The notes below the pieces were generated by a model. It was not told where the DNA came from and ran no database searches. It was given only the letters and a program-made list of their open reading frames with translations. This document shows, in pieces, positions 1-6,607 of a stretch of 44,900 bases of DNA (the stretch's first letter is position 1; each line of letters begins with the position of its first letter). The stretch is taken from positions 1 through 44,900 of the forward strand of contig NZ_JAAOXD010000009.1 in assembly GCF_014694315.1 (NCBI RefSeq). The letters are read 5' to 3'. Origin of the DNA: Arthrobacter ipis. GTDB lineage: Bacteria > Actinomycetota > Actinomycetes > Actinomycetales > Micrococcaceae. A program made the position numbers and the translations under genes.

Positions 1-228
1 GGCGGCCAGCGGACCGGGCGTCCCGCTACCGGGCAGCGCGCTGCGGCTGGCGCCAAGACCGGCGGCAACGGTCCGGTCTGGTCCTCCACCACCGGCGGCA
101 CCTCGGGCGGCTCGTACTCGGGCGGATCCTCTTCGGGCGGCAGCGGCCGCTCCGGTGACGGACGTCCGGCCCGGAAGGCCCCGCGCCGGGCGTCGGCCCC
201 GGCGTCGAACGAGCGCCGCGGCCGCTAA
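1..228 (+). CDS. C-terminal tail of a probable DEAD-box RNA helicase (5' truncated)
   Basis: An open frame enters from the left edge in frame 1 and ends at TAA 226-228, giving 75 visible residues. The tail is low-complexity: Gly/Ser-rich repeats (GGTSGGSYSGGSSSGG) followed by an Arg/Lys-rich end (RPARKAPRRASAPASNERRGR). Such basic Gly/Ser tails are typical of actinobacterial DEAD-box helicases, where they help bind RNA. No helicase motif is inside the window, so the family is inferred from composition only; another RNA-binding protein with a disordered tail is possible. It converges on the MBL gene at 332-982, with a palindromic repeat between them. Confidence 0.5.
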   Translation, partial: GGQRTGRPATGQRAAAGAKTGGNGPVWSSTTGGTSGGSYSGGSSSGGSGRSGDGRPARKAPRRASAPASNERRGR

Positions 229-253
229 TCCCCAACCGCTCCCAGCCAACCAC

Positions 254-315
254 CATCGAGTGCTCCGAAACCGCCGTTTTGAAGGTTGAAAACGGCAGTT
301 ATGGAGCACTCGATG
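254..315. repeat. Nested palindromic intergenic element, copy 1 (likely bidirectional terminator)
   Basis: The outer arms CATCGAGTGCTCC (254-266) and GGAGCACTCGATG (303-315) are perfect reverse complements. Inside them a second stem pairs AACCGCCGTTTT (269-280) with AAAACGGCAGTT (289-300), one mismatch, around a loop containing GAAGGTT. It lies between convergent genes, as expected for a terminator acting in both directions. A related copy lies at 29816-29931, also between convergent genes. Confidence 0.8.
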
Positions 316-331
316 TGCTTTAAAGCCGGAT

Positions 332-982
332 TCACCAGCCGCGGGCGCGCCACTCCTCAAGATGCGGGCGCTCCGCGCCGAGCGTGGTGGGCTTGCCGTG
401 GCCCGGGTGCACCACGGTGTCGTCCGGGTAGACGCCGAAGATCCGCTCGGTGACGTCCGTGAGCAGCTGGTTGAAGCGCTCGGGGTCCTTCTGCGTGTTG
501 CCCACGCCGCCAGGAAACAGGGAGTCGCCGGAGAAGATGTGGGCCGGTCCCTCCGGGTCCTGGTAGACGAGCGCCACCGAGCCGGGGGTGTGGCCGCGCA
601 GGTGGACGGCGGTGACGTCGAACCCGTCGAAGTTCCCGACGTCTCCGTGGTCCAGCAACACGTCCACCTTCACGGGCAGTTCCGGGGCGTCGTCCGTGCC
701 CGCGGCGGTCTTGGCTCCGGTGGCTTCAACGAGGCCCGGCAGTGCGCGCACGTGGTCCCAGTGCTGGTGGGTGGTGGCGATGAGCGCCAGCTTGGGCTCG
801 CGTGAGGTGTCCGCCGTGGCGTCCGAGAGCAGGCTCTGGATGGCTGGCAGGTCATCAGCGGCGTCAATAAGCAGCTGCGCTCCGGACTCCTTTGCCGTCA
901 GCAGATACACGTTGTTGTCCATCTCGCTGACCGAGATCCGGCGGATGGTGATGTCCCGAAGTGAGTGTATGAGCGTATCCAT
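332..982 (-). CDS. MBL-fold metallo-hydrolase (glyoxalase II-like)
   Basis: This 216-residue protein carries the metallo-beta-lactamase metal motif HQHWDH (His72, His74, Asp76, His77). Further His ligands are in RGHTPGS and VHPGHG, and SGDSLFPGG supplies the bridging Asp. The pattern matches small hydroxyacylglutathione-hydrolase-like enzymes; the substrate cannot be read from sequence. It is the third gene on the minus strand after the SMR pair, 27 bases downstream, so it may be read through from the guanidine-riboswitch promoter. It also has its own leaderless promoter: TAGACT ends 6 bases before the ATG and no Shine-Dalgarno sequence is present. The family is secure, the role is not. Confidence 0.85.
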   Translation of the reverse strand: MDTLIHSLRDITIRRISVSEMDNNVYLLTAKESGAQLLIDAADDLPAIQSLLSDATADTSREPKLALIATTHQHWDHVRALPGLVEATGAKTAAGTDDAPELPVKVDVLLDHGDVGNFDGFDVTAVHLRGHTPGSVALVYQDPEGPAHIFSGDSLFPGGVGNTQKDPERFNQLLTDVTERIFGVYPDDTVVHPGHGKPTTLGAERPHLEEWRARGW

Positions 983-994
983 GAGCCCAGTCTA
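983..994 (-). promoter_or_regulatory. Leaderless -10 box of the MBL gene
   Basis: TAGACT (994-989) is followed by 6 bases and the ATG at 982, so transcription should begin at or next to the start codon. It lies inside a small CTAGGG/CCCTAG inverted repeat (992-997 and 1003-1008) just after the upstream SMR gene. Confidence 0.5.
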
Positions 995-1009
995 GGGATG
1001 AGCCCTAGT

Positions 1010-1393
1010 CTAGGGAGGCGAACCGGCCCCGTGCCCGGTCCCGCGCTGACGGACAGAACCCGCCGGCAGCAGCTTGAGGCCGGCCGCGCATCCGACAATC
1101 CCCGCGATGAACAGCACCTTGAGCAGGCTGAAGGGCTCGAGGCCGGTGCCCATGGCCCAGCCGACCGTCAGCGCCGCTCCGATCCCCACCCAGACGGCGT
1201 AGGCGGTGCCCAGCGGGATGTGCTTCACCGCCATACGCAGGCCCTGCATGCTGAGCGCGGCCGTCACCACGAAAACAACGGTAGGCGCTGGCCGGGTCAG
1301 GCCGTCGGACAGGCCCAGTGCAGTTGCCCAGACGGCTTCCAGGAGGGCGGAGGCGAGCAGGATGATCCACGCCGTGGCAGGCTTTGTGAGCAT
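1010..1393 (-). CDS. SMR-family transporter, second subunit of a paired guanidinium exporter
   Basis: This 127-residue protein has four hydrophobic segments and the SMR signature. The essential Glu of helix 1 sits in LLEAVWA, with Trp three residues later, the pattern of the guanidinium (Gdx) branch rather than the quaternary-ammonium branch. GTAYAVWVGIG follows in helix 3. Its ATG (1393-1391) overlaps the TAA of the upstream SMR gene by one base (TAATG), so translation is probably coupled. The two proteins differ in sequence, and the second has a short extra C-terminal tail (about 15 residues after KLLPAG). They probably form an asymmetric dimer as in YkkCD/EbrAB-type pairs. The guanidine-III riboswitch upstream supports guanidinium export. 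Confidence 0.85.
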   Translation of the reverse strand: MLTKPATAWIILLASALLEAVWATALGLSDGLTRPAPTVVFVVTAALSMQGLRMAVKHIPLGTAYAVWVGIGAALTVGWAMGTGLEPFSLLKVLFIAGIVGCAAGLKLLPAGSVRQRGTGHGAGSPP

Positions 1394-1716
1394 TACGCCA
1401 CCGCCTTCAGGCCAACCACGCACGCGGCGATTCCGGCGAGCAGCAGGAGCCGCGCCGCCGTCGGCCGTTCTACTTTGGCGACGATCGCGTAGGCGGACGT
1501 CAGCACCACACCCACGCCAACCCACACCGCGTAGGCGGTGCCGGTGGGAATGGACTGCATGGCGATGCCGAGGCCGGCGGTGCTGGCTACGACCGCCACG
1601 AGGAAAAGGGCCCCGGCCGCGAGCCGGCGCCGGCCGGAGGACTGGGACGCCCGGTGCAGCGCTGCCGCCCACACCGCCTCGAGGGCGCCGGAAAAAATGA
1701 GGATGAACCACGACAT
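1393..1716 (-). CDS. SMR-family transporter, first subunit of a paired guanidinium exporter
   Basis: The protein has 107 residues, the normal SMR length, with four transmembrane helices. Helix 1 reads GALEAVWAAAL: Glu13 followed by Trp16 is the Gdx-type arrangement. Helix 3 contains GTAYAVWVGVG. The ATG at 1716 has AAAGGA six bases upstream, and that Shine-Dalgarno directly abuts the 3' end of a guanidine-III riboswitch. It is the first gene of a minus-strand operon with the partner SMR gene (one-base overlap) and then the MBL hydrolase. The likely reaction is proton-coupled export of guanidinium across the cytoplasmic membrane. A general multidrug SMR pair remains an alternative, but the riboswitch argues against it. 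Confidence 0.88.
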   Translation of the reverse strand: MSWFILIFSGALEAVWAAALHRASQSSGRRRLAAGALFLVAVVASTAGLGIAMQSIPTGTAYAVWVGVGVVLTSAYAIVAKVERPTAARLLLLAGIAACVVGLKAVA

Positions 1717-1728
1717 GACAGATCCTTT

Positions 1729-1769
1729 GGCCAGTCTTGTCGCGCACCGGGTACTGAACCGTCGTCCGG
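1729..1769 (-). promoter_or_regulatory. Guanidine-III (ykkC-III) riboswitch
   Basis: Read on the minus strand, the 41-base element starts CCGGACGA, has GTACCCGG in the middle and GACAAGAC near the end. These are the conserved blocks of the ykkC-III class as I recall it from the Thermobifida fusca structure. CCGG pairs with the CCGG of GTACCCGG (P1). The pseudoknot pairs GGTTCAGT with ACTGGCC, different bases from the T. fusca sequence but still complementary. The 3' strand ends one base before the AAAGGA Shine-Dalgarno of the SMR gene, so control of ribosome access is likely. Two further hairpins lie just upstream: AGGTCC/GGACCT (1789-1770) and GGGTGAAACCC (1801-1791). Confidence 0.88.
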
Positions 1770-1872
1770 AGGTCCAGGGAAGGGGACCTTGGGTTTCACC
1801 CTAGCAACGCCCGACGGCGGCGGCCACCGTTGGTGGCAAAGCTCACCGCCGGCGGGTCCTGGGCTCCTCGGG

Positions 1873-2403
1873 TCATAGGGCGCCGCCGGCTGCCTCCGGT
1901 GCTGCGGCATCGCGGCCGCCGTCGCCGATGGTTTCCCGGGCGACGAAGTTCTCGATGTCGAAGGTGTTGTCCGCCCGTTCGGCGATGTTCAGGAGGGTGG
2001 TCATCGAGGCGACTTCCTCCACCTGCTCCTTGAGGAACCAGAGCATGAACTGCTCGCCGAGGGCGTCGTCCTCGGCCCGGGCTGCGCGGAAGAGGGCTTC
2101 GATGCTGCGGGTGACTTCCTTCTCCTGCTGCAGCGCGAGTGCCAGCGGGTCCGTGACGGAGGCGAAGTCATTGCGGACGGCGGGCACGCCGGGGATGCTG
2201 ACGGAAACGCCGCGGTCCACCATGTACTGCACCATCATCATGGCGTGGTTGCGTTCCTCCACTGACTGCCGGTAGAAGTACCTGGCCAGCTGGGGGAGAT
2301 CCTGGTTGGCGAACCAGACGGCCACGGCAATGTACTGCTGCGAGGCCGCGAATTCGTTGCCTATCTGCAGCAGCAGGAGGTCGTTGAATTTTGACTTGGT
2401 CAT
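1873..2403 (-). CDS. bfrB: Ferritin, BfrB type
   Basis: The 176-residue protein is a 24-mer-type bacterial ferritin that oxidises and stores iron in the cytoplasm. It strongly resembles the mycobacterial BfrB family: NEFAASQQYIAVAVWF in helix A, VEERNHAMMMVQYM in helix B with the Glu-Glu-x-x-His ferroxidase ligands, IPGVPAVRNDF in the loop, and GEQFMLWFLKEQVEEVA and ENFVARE in the later helices. A C-terminal tail rich in Ala and Gly follows, as in BfrB. There is no bacterioferritin-type haem motif. The start is ATG 2403; TAGACT ends seven bases upstream, so the mRNA is probably leaderless. It lies alone between the SMR operon and the HutD-like gene. Confidence 0.9.
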   Translation of the reverse strand: MTKSKFNDLLLLQIGNEFAASQQYIAVAVWFANQDLPQLARYFYRQSVEERNHAMMMVQYMVDRGVSVSIPGVPAVRNDFASVTDPLALALQQEKEVTRSIEALFRAARAEDDALGEQFMLWFLKEQVEEVASMTTLLNIAERADNTFDIENFVARETIGDGGRDAAAPEAAGGAL

Positions 2404-2416
2404 GGCACCGAGTCTA
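2404..2416 (-). promoter_or_regulatory. Leaderless -10 box of the ferritin gene
   Basis: TAGACT (2416-2411), seven-base spacer, then ATG 2403. No Shine-Dalgarno is present between them. Confidence 0.5.
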
Positions 2417-2446
2417 GGTTCCGGTACCGGCTGCGGACCAGAGCTG

Positions 2447-3079
2447 CTAGCCGGCCACCGGATCGATAGAGACCACGGCCAGGAACCCGCGGCCCAGGAT
2501 CTCCGGCGTCTGGCTGTCCGAACCCACCACCGAGTCGTAGCGGTTGAGCGGAACAGGCTCAGTAGCGTCGCCGGCCGTCTCACTTGTATCGGCACCTGCG
2601 GTAACCGCTGCCTGGCCCTGCAGCAGGATGCCCAGCTGGCCCTCGAACACGGGATGGGCCCGCTTCTTGGACAGCTCCACGATGGAGGTGTACGCCTTGA
2701 AATTGCCCTCCCGGGCGATGACGTTGAGGTTGCGGACATCCCCGGTGGGCAGGGCCGAGGAGGAGGCCGCACCGCCCGGAAACCGGAAGGGCCGGTACTT
2801 CTCGAGCGGGTGCTCGGTCCCGTCCACGGCCAGCAACAGCAGTTCGCCCTCGACCACGGTCAGCACGCGTTCCATCCCCGGAAAGGGGGAATACTCCCCG
2901 GCACTGGTGACGTCGGCGATGCTGACCCGCCAGTCCCACGCGCCGTCGTCCGATGACGTGGCTCCAGATGAAGCGGCCCCAGCTGAAGCGCCCCCGCGAT
3001 GGCTGGCCAGCTCGCGGCTGACACCGCCGCCGTTGCGCCAGGGCTGGGGTTTGAGGTCGGCGAAGCGGATGATCTGCAT
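2447..3079 (-). CDS. HutD/Ves family protein
   Basis: This 210-residue protein starts MQIIRFADLKPQPWRNGGGVSRELA, the characteristic opening of the HutD/Ves family (PWRNGGG..REL), and continues with DWRVSIADV and FSPFPG-like blocks (SAGEYSPFPGMERVL). The fold is a bicupin and the biochemical role is poorly defined; some members lie in histidine-utilisation loci, but no hut gene is near here. Two Ala/Ser-rich inserts (ASAGAASSGATSS and the later AGADTSETAGDATEP) lengthen it compared with Escherichia coli Ves. A TAGGCT box six bases before the ATG suggests a leaderless transcript. The family call is good, the function unknown. Confidence 0.8.
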   Translation of the reverse strand: MQIIRFADLKPQPWRNGGGVSRELASHRGGASAGAASSGATSSDDGAWDWRVSIADVTSAGEYSPFPGMERVLTVVEGELLLLAVDGTEHPLEKYRPFRFPGGAASSSALPTGDVRNLNVIAREGNFKAYTSIVELSKKRAHPVFEGQLGILLQGQAAVTAGADTSETAGDATEPVPLNRYDSVVGSDSQTPEILGRGFLAVVSIDPVAG

Positions 3080-3091
3080 CAGCCCAGCCTA
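3080..3091 (-). promoter_or_regulatory. Leaderless -10 box of the HutD-like gene
   Basis: TAGGCT (3091-3086), six-base spacer, then ATG 3079. Confidence 0.45.
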
Positions 3092-3185
3092 TCGGCGCGT
3101 TGCCCGCACACTCTTTCCCCGCGTAAAGTCGGCGACGGATCGCTGCAGAAAGTGGTCGACGCTTTCAACAACGAGGAGCCGGTGA

Positions 3186-3782
3186 ATGTTCGTCAAAGTC
3201 TGCGGCCTGAGCACGCCTGAATCAGTCCGGGAGGCCGTGGAGGCCGGAGCGGACGCCGTCGGCTTTGTCCTGACGGCCAGCCCCCGCGTGGTGTCACCCG
3301 CGCAGGTTACCCAACTCGTAAAGGCCGTGCCCGACGGTGTGGCCGCCGTCGGCGTCTTCCGTTTCGAACCGGCCGCCGACGCGGTGGCCATCGCCCGCGC
3401 CGCGGGGCTGAGCTGGATCCAGCTTCACGGTGATCGCACACCGGATGACGTCAAAATAGCGCACGACGCCGGCATGAAGGTCATCCGCGCCGTCACCATG
3501 GGTGCCGCACCCGACGCGTTTGCCGACTGGGGCGAGGAACTGCTGCTTATCGACGCCGCAGTTCCCGGTTCCGGCGAGGCCTGGGATTACGGTTCCGTGC
3601 GCGCCAAAGGCTTGGCGGGACGGCAGTGGCTCCTGGCCGGCGGCCTCGATCCCGCCAACGTGGCCGCAGCCGCCCGTGATGCCGGGGCATGGGGCGTGGA
3701 CGTCTCCTCCGGCGTCGAACAAAGCAAAGGAGTGAAGGACCTGGCCAAGATCAGGGCCTTCGTGACGGCAGCCAAAGGCTGA
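3186..3782 (+). CDS. trpF: Phosphoribosylanthranilate isomerase (TrpF-like)
   Basis: The 198-residue protein fits the TrpF (beta/alpha)8 barrel, which converts phosphoribosylanthranilate to CdRP in tryptophan synthesis. FVKVCGL contains the catalytic general-base Cys at strand 1, DAVGFVL and QLHGD follow, LLIDAAVPGSGEAWDYG carries the strand-6 Asp region, and LLAGGLDPANV and GVDVSSGVE form the phosphate-binding end. The ATG at 3186 has GAGGAG seven bases upstream. No other trp gene is adjacent. Many actinobacteria lack TrpF and use the bifunctional PriA, so a stand-alone copy is notable and might have a different physiological role. Confidence 0.85.
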   Translation: MFVKVCGLSTPESVREAVEAGADAVGFVLTASPRVVSPAQVTQLVKAVPDGVAAVGVFRFEPAADAVAIARAAGLSWIQLHGDRTPDDVKIAHDAGMKVIRAVTMGAAPDAFADWGEELLLIDAAVPGSGEAWDYGSVRAKGLAGRQWLLAGGLDPANVAAAARDAGAWGVDVSSGVEQSKGVKDLAKIRAFVTAAKG

Positions 3783-3836
3783 CCGCACCATGACCCTTGA
3801 CCGCTCCGCGACTTGGTCGATGACTCCGGGGACACC

Positions 3837-5006
3837 GTGACTCAGGCGGCGCGCGCCCGGACGCCCGCGGCTCCCCTCTACGCTGCCGGATTCGTGACCG
3901 CGTTCGGCGCGCACAGCATTGCCGCCGGCATGGGCGCCCAGAGCGGCAACATCGGCCTGACCCTGCTGAACCTGGGAATCCTGCTGGCCGTCTACGACAT
4001 CTCCGAGGTGTTCCTTAAGCCCGTATTTGGCGCGCTGAGCGACCGGATCGGTGCCAAGCCGGTCATTGTCGGCGGACTCATTGGCTTCGCCGCGCTGTCG
4101 CTCATTGGCCTGTGGGCCGCGGATCCGCTGCTGCTGGGCCTTGCCCGCCTGGGCCAGGGGGCCGCCGCATCGGCGTTCTCCCCGGCGTCCTCGGCGATGG
4201 TGGCCCGGCTCTCGGCCGGCAAGAACGCCGGGACCGTCTTCGGCAGATACGGGTCCTGGAAGAGCCTCGGCTATGTGATTGGCCCCCTGCTCGGTGCCGG
4301 GCTGATCGCGGCCGGCGGCTTTGCGCTGCTGTTCGTGGCTCTGTCCGCGCTTGCCGCGGCCACCGCTGTGTGGGTCCTTCTCTCCGTGCCGCACCTGCCG
4401 CCGCTCCCGCGCAAGCGGTACACCGTGCTGGACCTGGCCCGGCAGGTGGCGGAGCGCGGGTTCCTGGTGCCCACCTTGGTGCTGGCGGCATCGATGGCGG
4501 CCATGGGGGCGGCTATCGGGTTCCTTCCGGCCCTGGCCGTGCAGCACGGCCTGGACCCGGTGGCCGGCACCGCCGCCGTCAGTGTGCTGGCCGTGGCCTC
4601 GCTGCTGGTCCAGCCGCGGATCGGGTCGATGCGCGACCTGCACCGCATCGGCGCCGCCGGCGGGATGCGAACTGGCCTGCTGCTCACCGCCGCCGGGGTC
4701 GCCCTGGTTGCCGCCGCCCCGGGGCCGGCAACCATCTTCATCGCCGCGGCGGTCATCGGGGCCGGCGTCGGCGCGGCCACGCCGCTGGGCTTTGCGCATT
4801 TGGCCGACAGCACGCCGAAGGACCGGATGGGTCGGACCATGGGCTCGGCCGAGCTGGGACGCGAACTCGGCGACGCCGGCGGTCCGCTCCTGGTGGGAGC
4901 CGTCGCCACGGCAGCCTCGCTCCCGCTGGGCCTGGGGCTCCTGGCGCTGCTGGTCGCGGCCGCCGGGATCCCGCGCCTCAGCCCCAGCGTGAAGGTTAAG
5001 GGTTAA
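3837..5006 (+). CDS. MFS transporter
   Basis: The protein has about 389 residues from GTG 3837 and about 12 hydrophobic segments. The MFS loop 2-3 motif appears as GALSDRIGAKPVIVGG, close to the G-x-x-x-D-R-x-G-R-[RK] consensus. RMGRTMGSAELGRELGDAGGP in the C-terminal half resembles drug/sugar exporters. I prefer GTG 3837 (GGGGA four bases upstream) over the in-frame TTG at 3813, which would add eight residues. It follows trpF by 54 bases and may share its transcript. Substrate and direction cannot be assigned. Confidence 0.8.
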   Translation: MTQAARARTPAAPLYAAGFVTAFGAHSIAAGMGAQSGNIGLTLLNLGILLAVYDISEVFLKPVFGALSDRIGAKPVIVGGLIGFAALSLIGLWAADPLLLGLARLGQGAAASAFSPASSAMVARLSAGKNAGTVFGRYGSWKSLGYVIGPLLGAGLIAAGGFALLFVALSALAAATAVWVLLSVPHLPPLPRKRYTVLDLARQVAERGFLVPTLVLAASMAAMGAAIGFLPALAVQHGLDPVAGTAAVSVLAVASLLVQPRIGSMRDLHRIGAAGGMRTGLLLTAAGVALVAAAPGPATIFIAAAVIGAGVGAATPLGFAHLADSTPKDRMGRTMGSAELGRELGDAGGPLLVGAVATAASLPLGLGLLALLVAAAGIPRLSPSVKVKG

Positions 5007-5056
5007 ATCAGGCAGATCCCGAGGTGCTTCAGCCTTCGGCCCGGCAGAATGGACGG

Positions 5057-5458
5057 ATGAAGACACTCCTGAACATCATCTGGCTGGTATTCGGCGGCTT
5101 CTGGCTGGCGCTGGGTTACTTCGCCGCCGGGATCATCTGCTGCCTGCTCATCGTGACCATCCCCTGGGGCATCGCCTCCTTCCGGATCGCGTCCTACACC
5201 CTGTGGCCCTTCGGGCGGATGGTGGTGGATAAGCCGGGCGGAAACGGCGTGTTCTCGCTCCTCGGCAACGTGATCTGGCTGTTGGTGGCCGGCATCTGGA
5301 TCGCCATTGGGCACGTGGTCACGGCGTTCGCCATGGCCGTCACCATCATCGGCATCCCACTGGCCATCGCAAACCTGAAGCTGATCCCGGTTTCCCTCAT
5401 GCCACTGGGCAAGCAGATCGTGCCCACCGACAGGCCGTTCATCACGGCCTACCGCTGA
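5057..5458 (+). CDS. YccF domain-containing membrane protein
   Basis: The 133-residue protein begins MKTLLNIIWLVFGGFWLALGYF and contains duplicated hydrophobic pairs (IIWLVFGG... / VIWLLVAGIWIAIGH) with conserved VTIPWGIASFRIASYTLWPFGR and TIIGIPLAIANLKLIPVSLMPLGK. This internal repeat is the YccF (DUF307) signature. It should be an inner-membrane protein of unknown role. ATG 5057 is chosen because it gives the family's usual N-terminus; CAGAAT six bases upstream could be a leaderless -10. It is convergent with the DUF4031-HD gene, separated by only seven bases. Confidence 0.88.
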   Translation: MKTLLNIIWLVFGGFWLALGYFAAGIICCLLIVTIPWGIASFRIASYTLWPFGRMVVDKPGGNGVFSLLGNVIWLLVAGIWIAIGHVVTAFAMAVTIIGIPLAIANLKLIPVSLMPLGKQIVPTDRPFITAYR

Positions 5459-5465
5459 CACCCGG

Positions 5466-6335
5466 TCAGGCCAGCTCGCCCTGCAGGTTCCGCCGGGCGG
5501 CCTCCAGCCACAGGCTGCGGGCCCGCTCGGTGTGGAAGAGCGGGTCCAGTTCCAGCAACTGGCGCACGACGGCGGCCCTTCCGGCCGCAAAGTCGGCGTC
5601 GCCGATGTGCGCATAGTCTTCCCGGACGGCCGCCACATACCGGGCGTAGGGCGCCGGTTCGCCGCCGAGAACTGACAGGTCGGCGTCGCAGAGGAGGGCG
5701 CCGTCGTCGTCCCCGGCCTCCGGCCGGTGATCCGAGGTGAGCCGGACCAGCCGCGCAACCTCGTCGACGTCCGCTTCCGGCAGTCCGGCCTGGCTGAGCC
5801 TGAGTTCGGCGAGCCGGGCGGATTCCTCCTCGTCCTGGCCGGCCACTCCCCGGTAGACGGCGTCGTGGAACCAGGCCGCCAGCAGCACGGTGCGCGGCGG
5901 CCGGGCGGGTGCGGTGAGCAGGTCCAGGGCCTCCAGCACGGCGAGCAGGTGGGTGCAGCCGTGGTACCTGCGGTGACTCTCGCTCCAGCGGTCCAGCAGG
6001 TCCAGGAACAGGGCGTCATGGCCCGGCAGCACCATGTTCCAGCGGTTGAGCAGGGGAGTCTTGAGGGACTTCGTGCGGCTGCGCGCGGGGATCCGGAGCC
6101 CGCTGGCAATGAGTTTCCGGACCAGGACCCGCGCCTCCACCGGTATGGCGCCGGCGGCCACCAGACCGTCATACCGGCGCTGCGGCACGTCGTAGTGGTC
6201 GCCGTCGAATGCCCGTTCCGGGATGCCCGCCGCAGCGGCAAAGGCGTGCAGTTCCGTCAGGGAGGTGTCCGAAATCAGATGCGAAAAAAGTGTTTCATGG
6301 GCAGGCCAAAGCGGCGGATCGAGGTAGACGGCCAT
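5466..6335 (-). CDS. DUF4031-HD domain fusion protein
   Basis: The protein has 289 residues from ATG 6335. Residues 1-80 match DUF4031: MAVYLDPPLWPAHETLFSHLISD, then LHAFAAAAGIPERAFDGDHYDVP. The C-terminal two-thirds has HD-superfamily features: RYHGCTHLLAVLEAL, LAAWFHDAVYRG with the His-Asp pair, LTSDH, LLCDADLSVLG and YAAVREDY-like blocks, as in predicted metal-dependent HD phosphohydrolases. Substrate unknown; nucleotide-type phosphohydrolase activity would be usual for such HD proteins. The upstream extension to 6494 is rejected because a TAGACT box lies seven bases before ATG 6335 (leaderless). It faces away from the polysaccharide locus. Confidence 0.82.
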   Translation of the reverse strand: MAVYLDPPLWPAHETLFSHLISDTSLTELHAFAAAAGIPERAFDGDHYDVPQRRYDGLVAAGAIPVEARVLVRKLIASGLRIPARSRTKSLKTPLLNRWNMVLPGHDALFLDLLDRWSESHRRYHGCTHLLAVLEALDLLTAPARPPRTVLLAAWFHDAVYRGVAGQDEEESARLAELRLSQAGLPEADVDEVARLVRLTSDHRPEAGDDDGALLCDADLSVLGGEPAPYARYVAAVREDYAHIGDADFAAGRAAVVRQLLELDPLFHTERARSLWLEAARRNLQGELA

Positions 6336-6348
6336 GGGGGAGAGTCTA
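6336..6348 (-). promoter_or_regulatory. Leaderless -10 box of the DUF4031-HD gene
   Basis: TAGACT (6348-6343), seven-base spacer, then ATG 6335. It supports the short start of this gene. Confidence 0.5.
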
Positions 6349-6431
6349 GTCCGGTGTCCTCTGGACCGCTGAGGGCGCGCTGGCCACGGGCAAGCGCGCG
6401 TTGAGCCTTGCCGGTTTCCAACGATCCTGAA

Positions 6432-6607
6432 CCCCCAATAACTGGGGCTGGCTAAAGAATCTCCAAGCTTTTTACAAGTTGTCGAGTCGACCATGTTCCG
6501 AGGGGGAGTGCACGCAAGTTGCCAGGACCGCAGTAGCAGGCGCTTCGATGTCTCCGAATCAGCCCGGAAGGTTGCTCGGAACTGGCATAGGCAGACAACT
6601 TCGATGA
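6432..6607 (+). promoter_or_regulatory. Structured leader/promoter of the plus-strand polysaccharide operon, copy 1
   Basis: This leader is repeated in inverted orientation before the minus-strand operon (20810-20986). Shared parts, in order, are the inverted repeat CCCCA-N5-TGGGG (6434-6448), an AAAGAATCTCCAAG site (6454-6467), TTTTTACA (6469-6476), a 52-base block (6498-6549) with two differences, and GATGAGTGGTGAGGCTAGTGA running into the coding start. GTTCCGAG (6495-6502) pairs perfectly with CTCGGAAC (6575-6582), closing a domain around the conserved block. Inside it, TCCG (6553-6556) pairs with CGGA (6565-6568). The promoter itself is not resolved: TTTACA 6471-6476 could be a -35, but a -10 15-17 bases later would overlap the 5' arm. 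No known riboswitch class was recognised. Confidence 0.72.

Noticed and set aside
3813..3836. TTG 3813 as the MFS start
   Set aside because: It has no Shine-Dalgarno, and the added residues are polar and not needed for the first helix; GTG 3837 has GGGGA in front.
3790..3840. 16-codon frame ending in TGA overlapping the MFS GTG start
   Set aside because: It lacks a ribosome binding site and the overlap by itself can occur by chance, so it is not annotated as a gene.
3294..5066. 590-codon antisense frame opposite trpF and the MFS gene
   Set aside because: Composition (Gly, Arg, Gln, His rich) is typical of antisense frames in GC-rich DNA; the plus strand encodes clear TrpF and MFS motifs.
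6495..6607. Leader as a cyclic-di-GMP, cyclic-di-AMP or cobalamin riboswitch
   Set aside because: I could not place the conserved cores of these classes on the sequence; only GC-rich stems and short similarities were seen.
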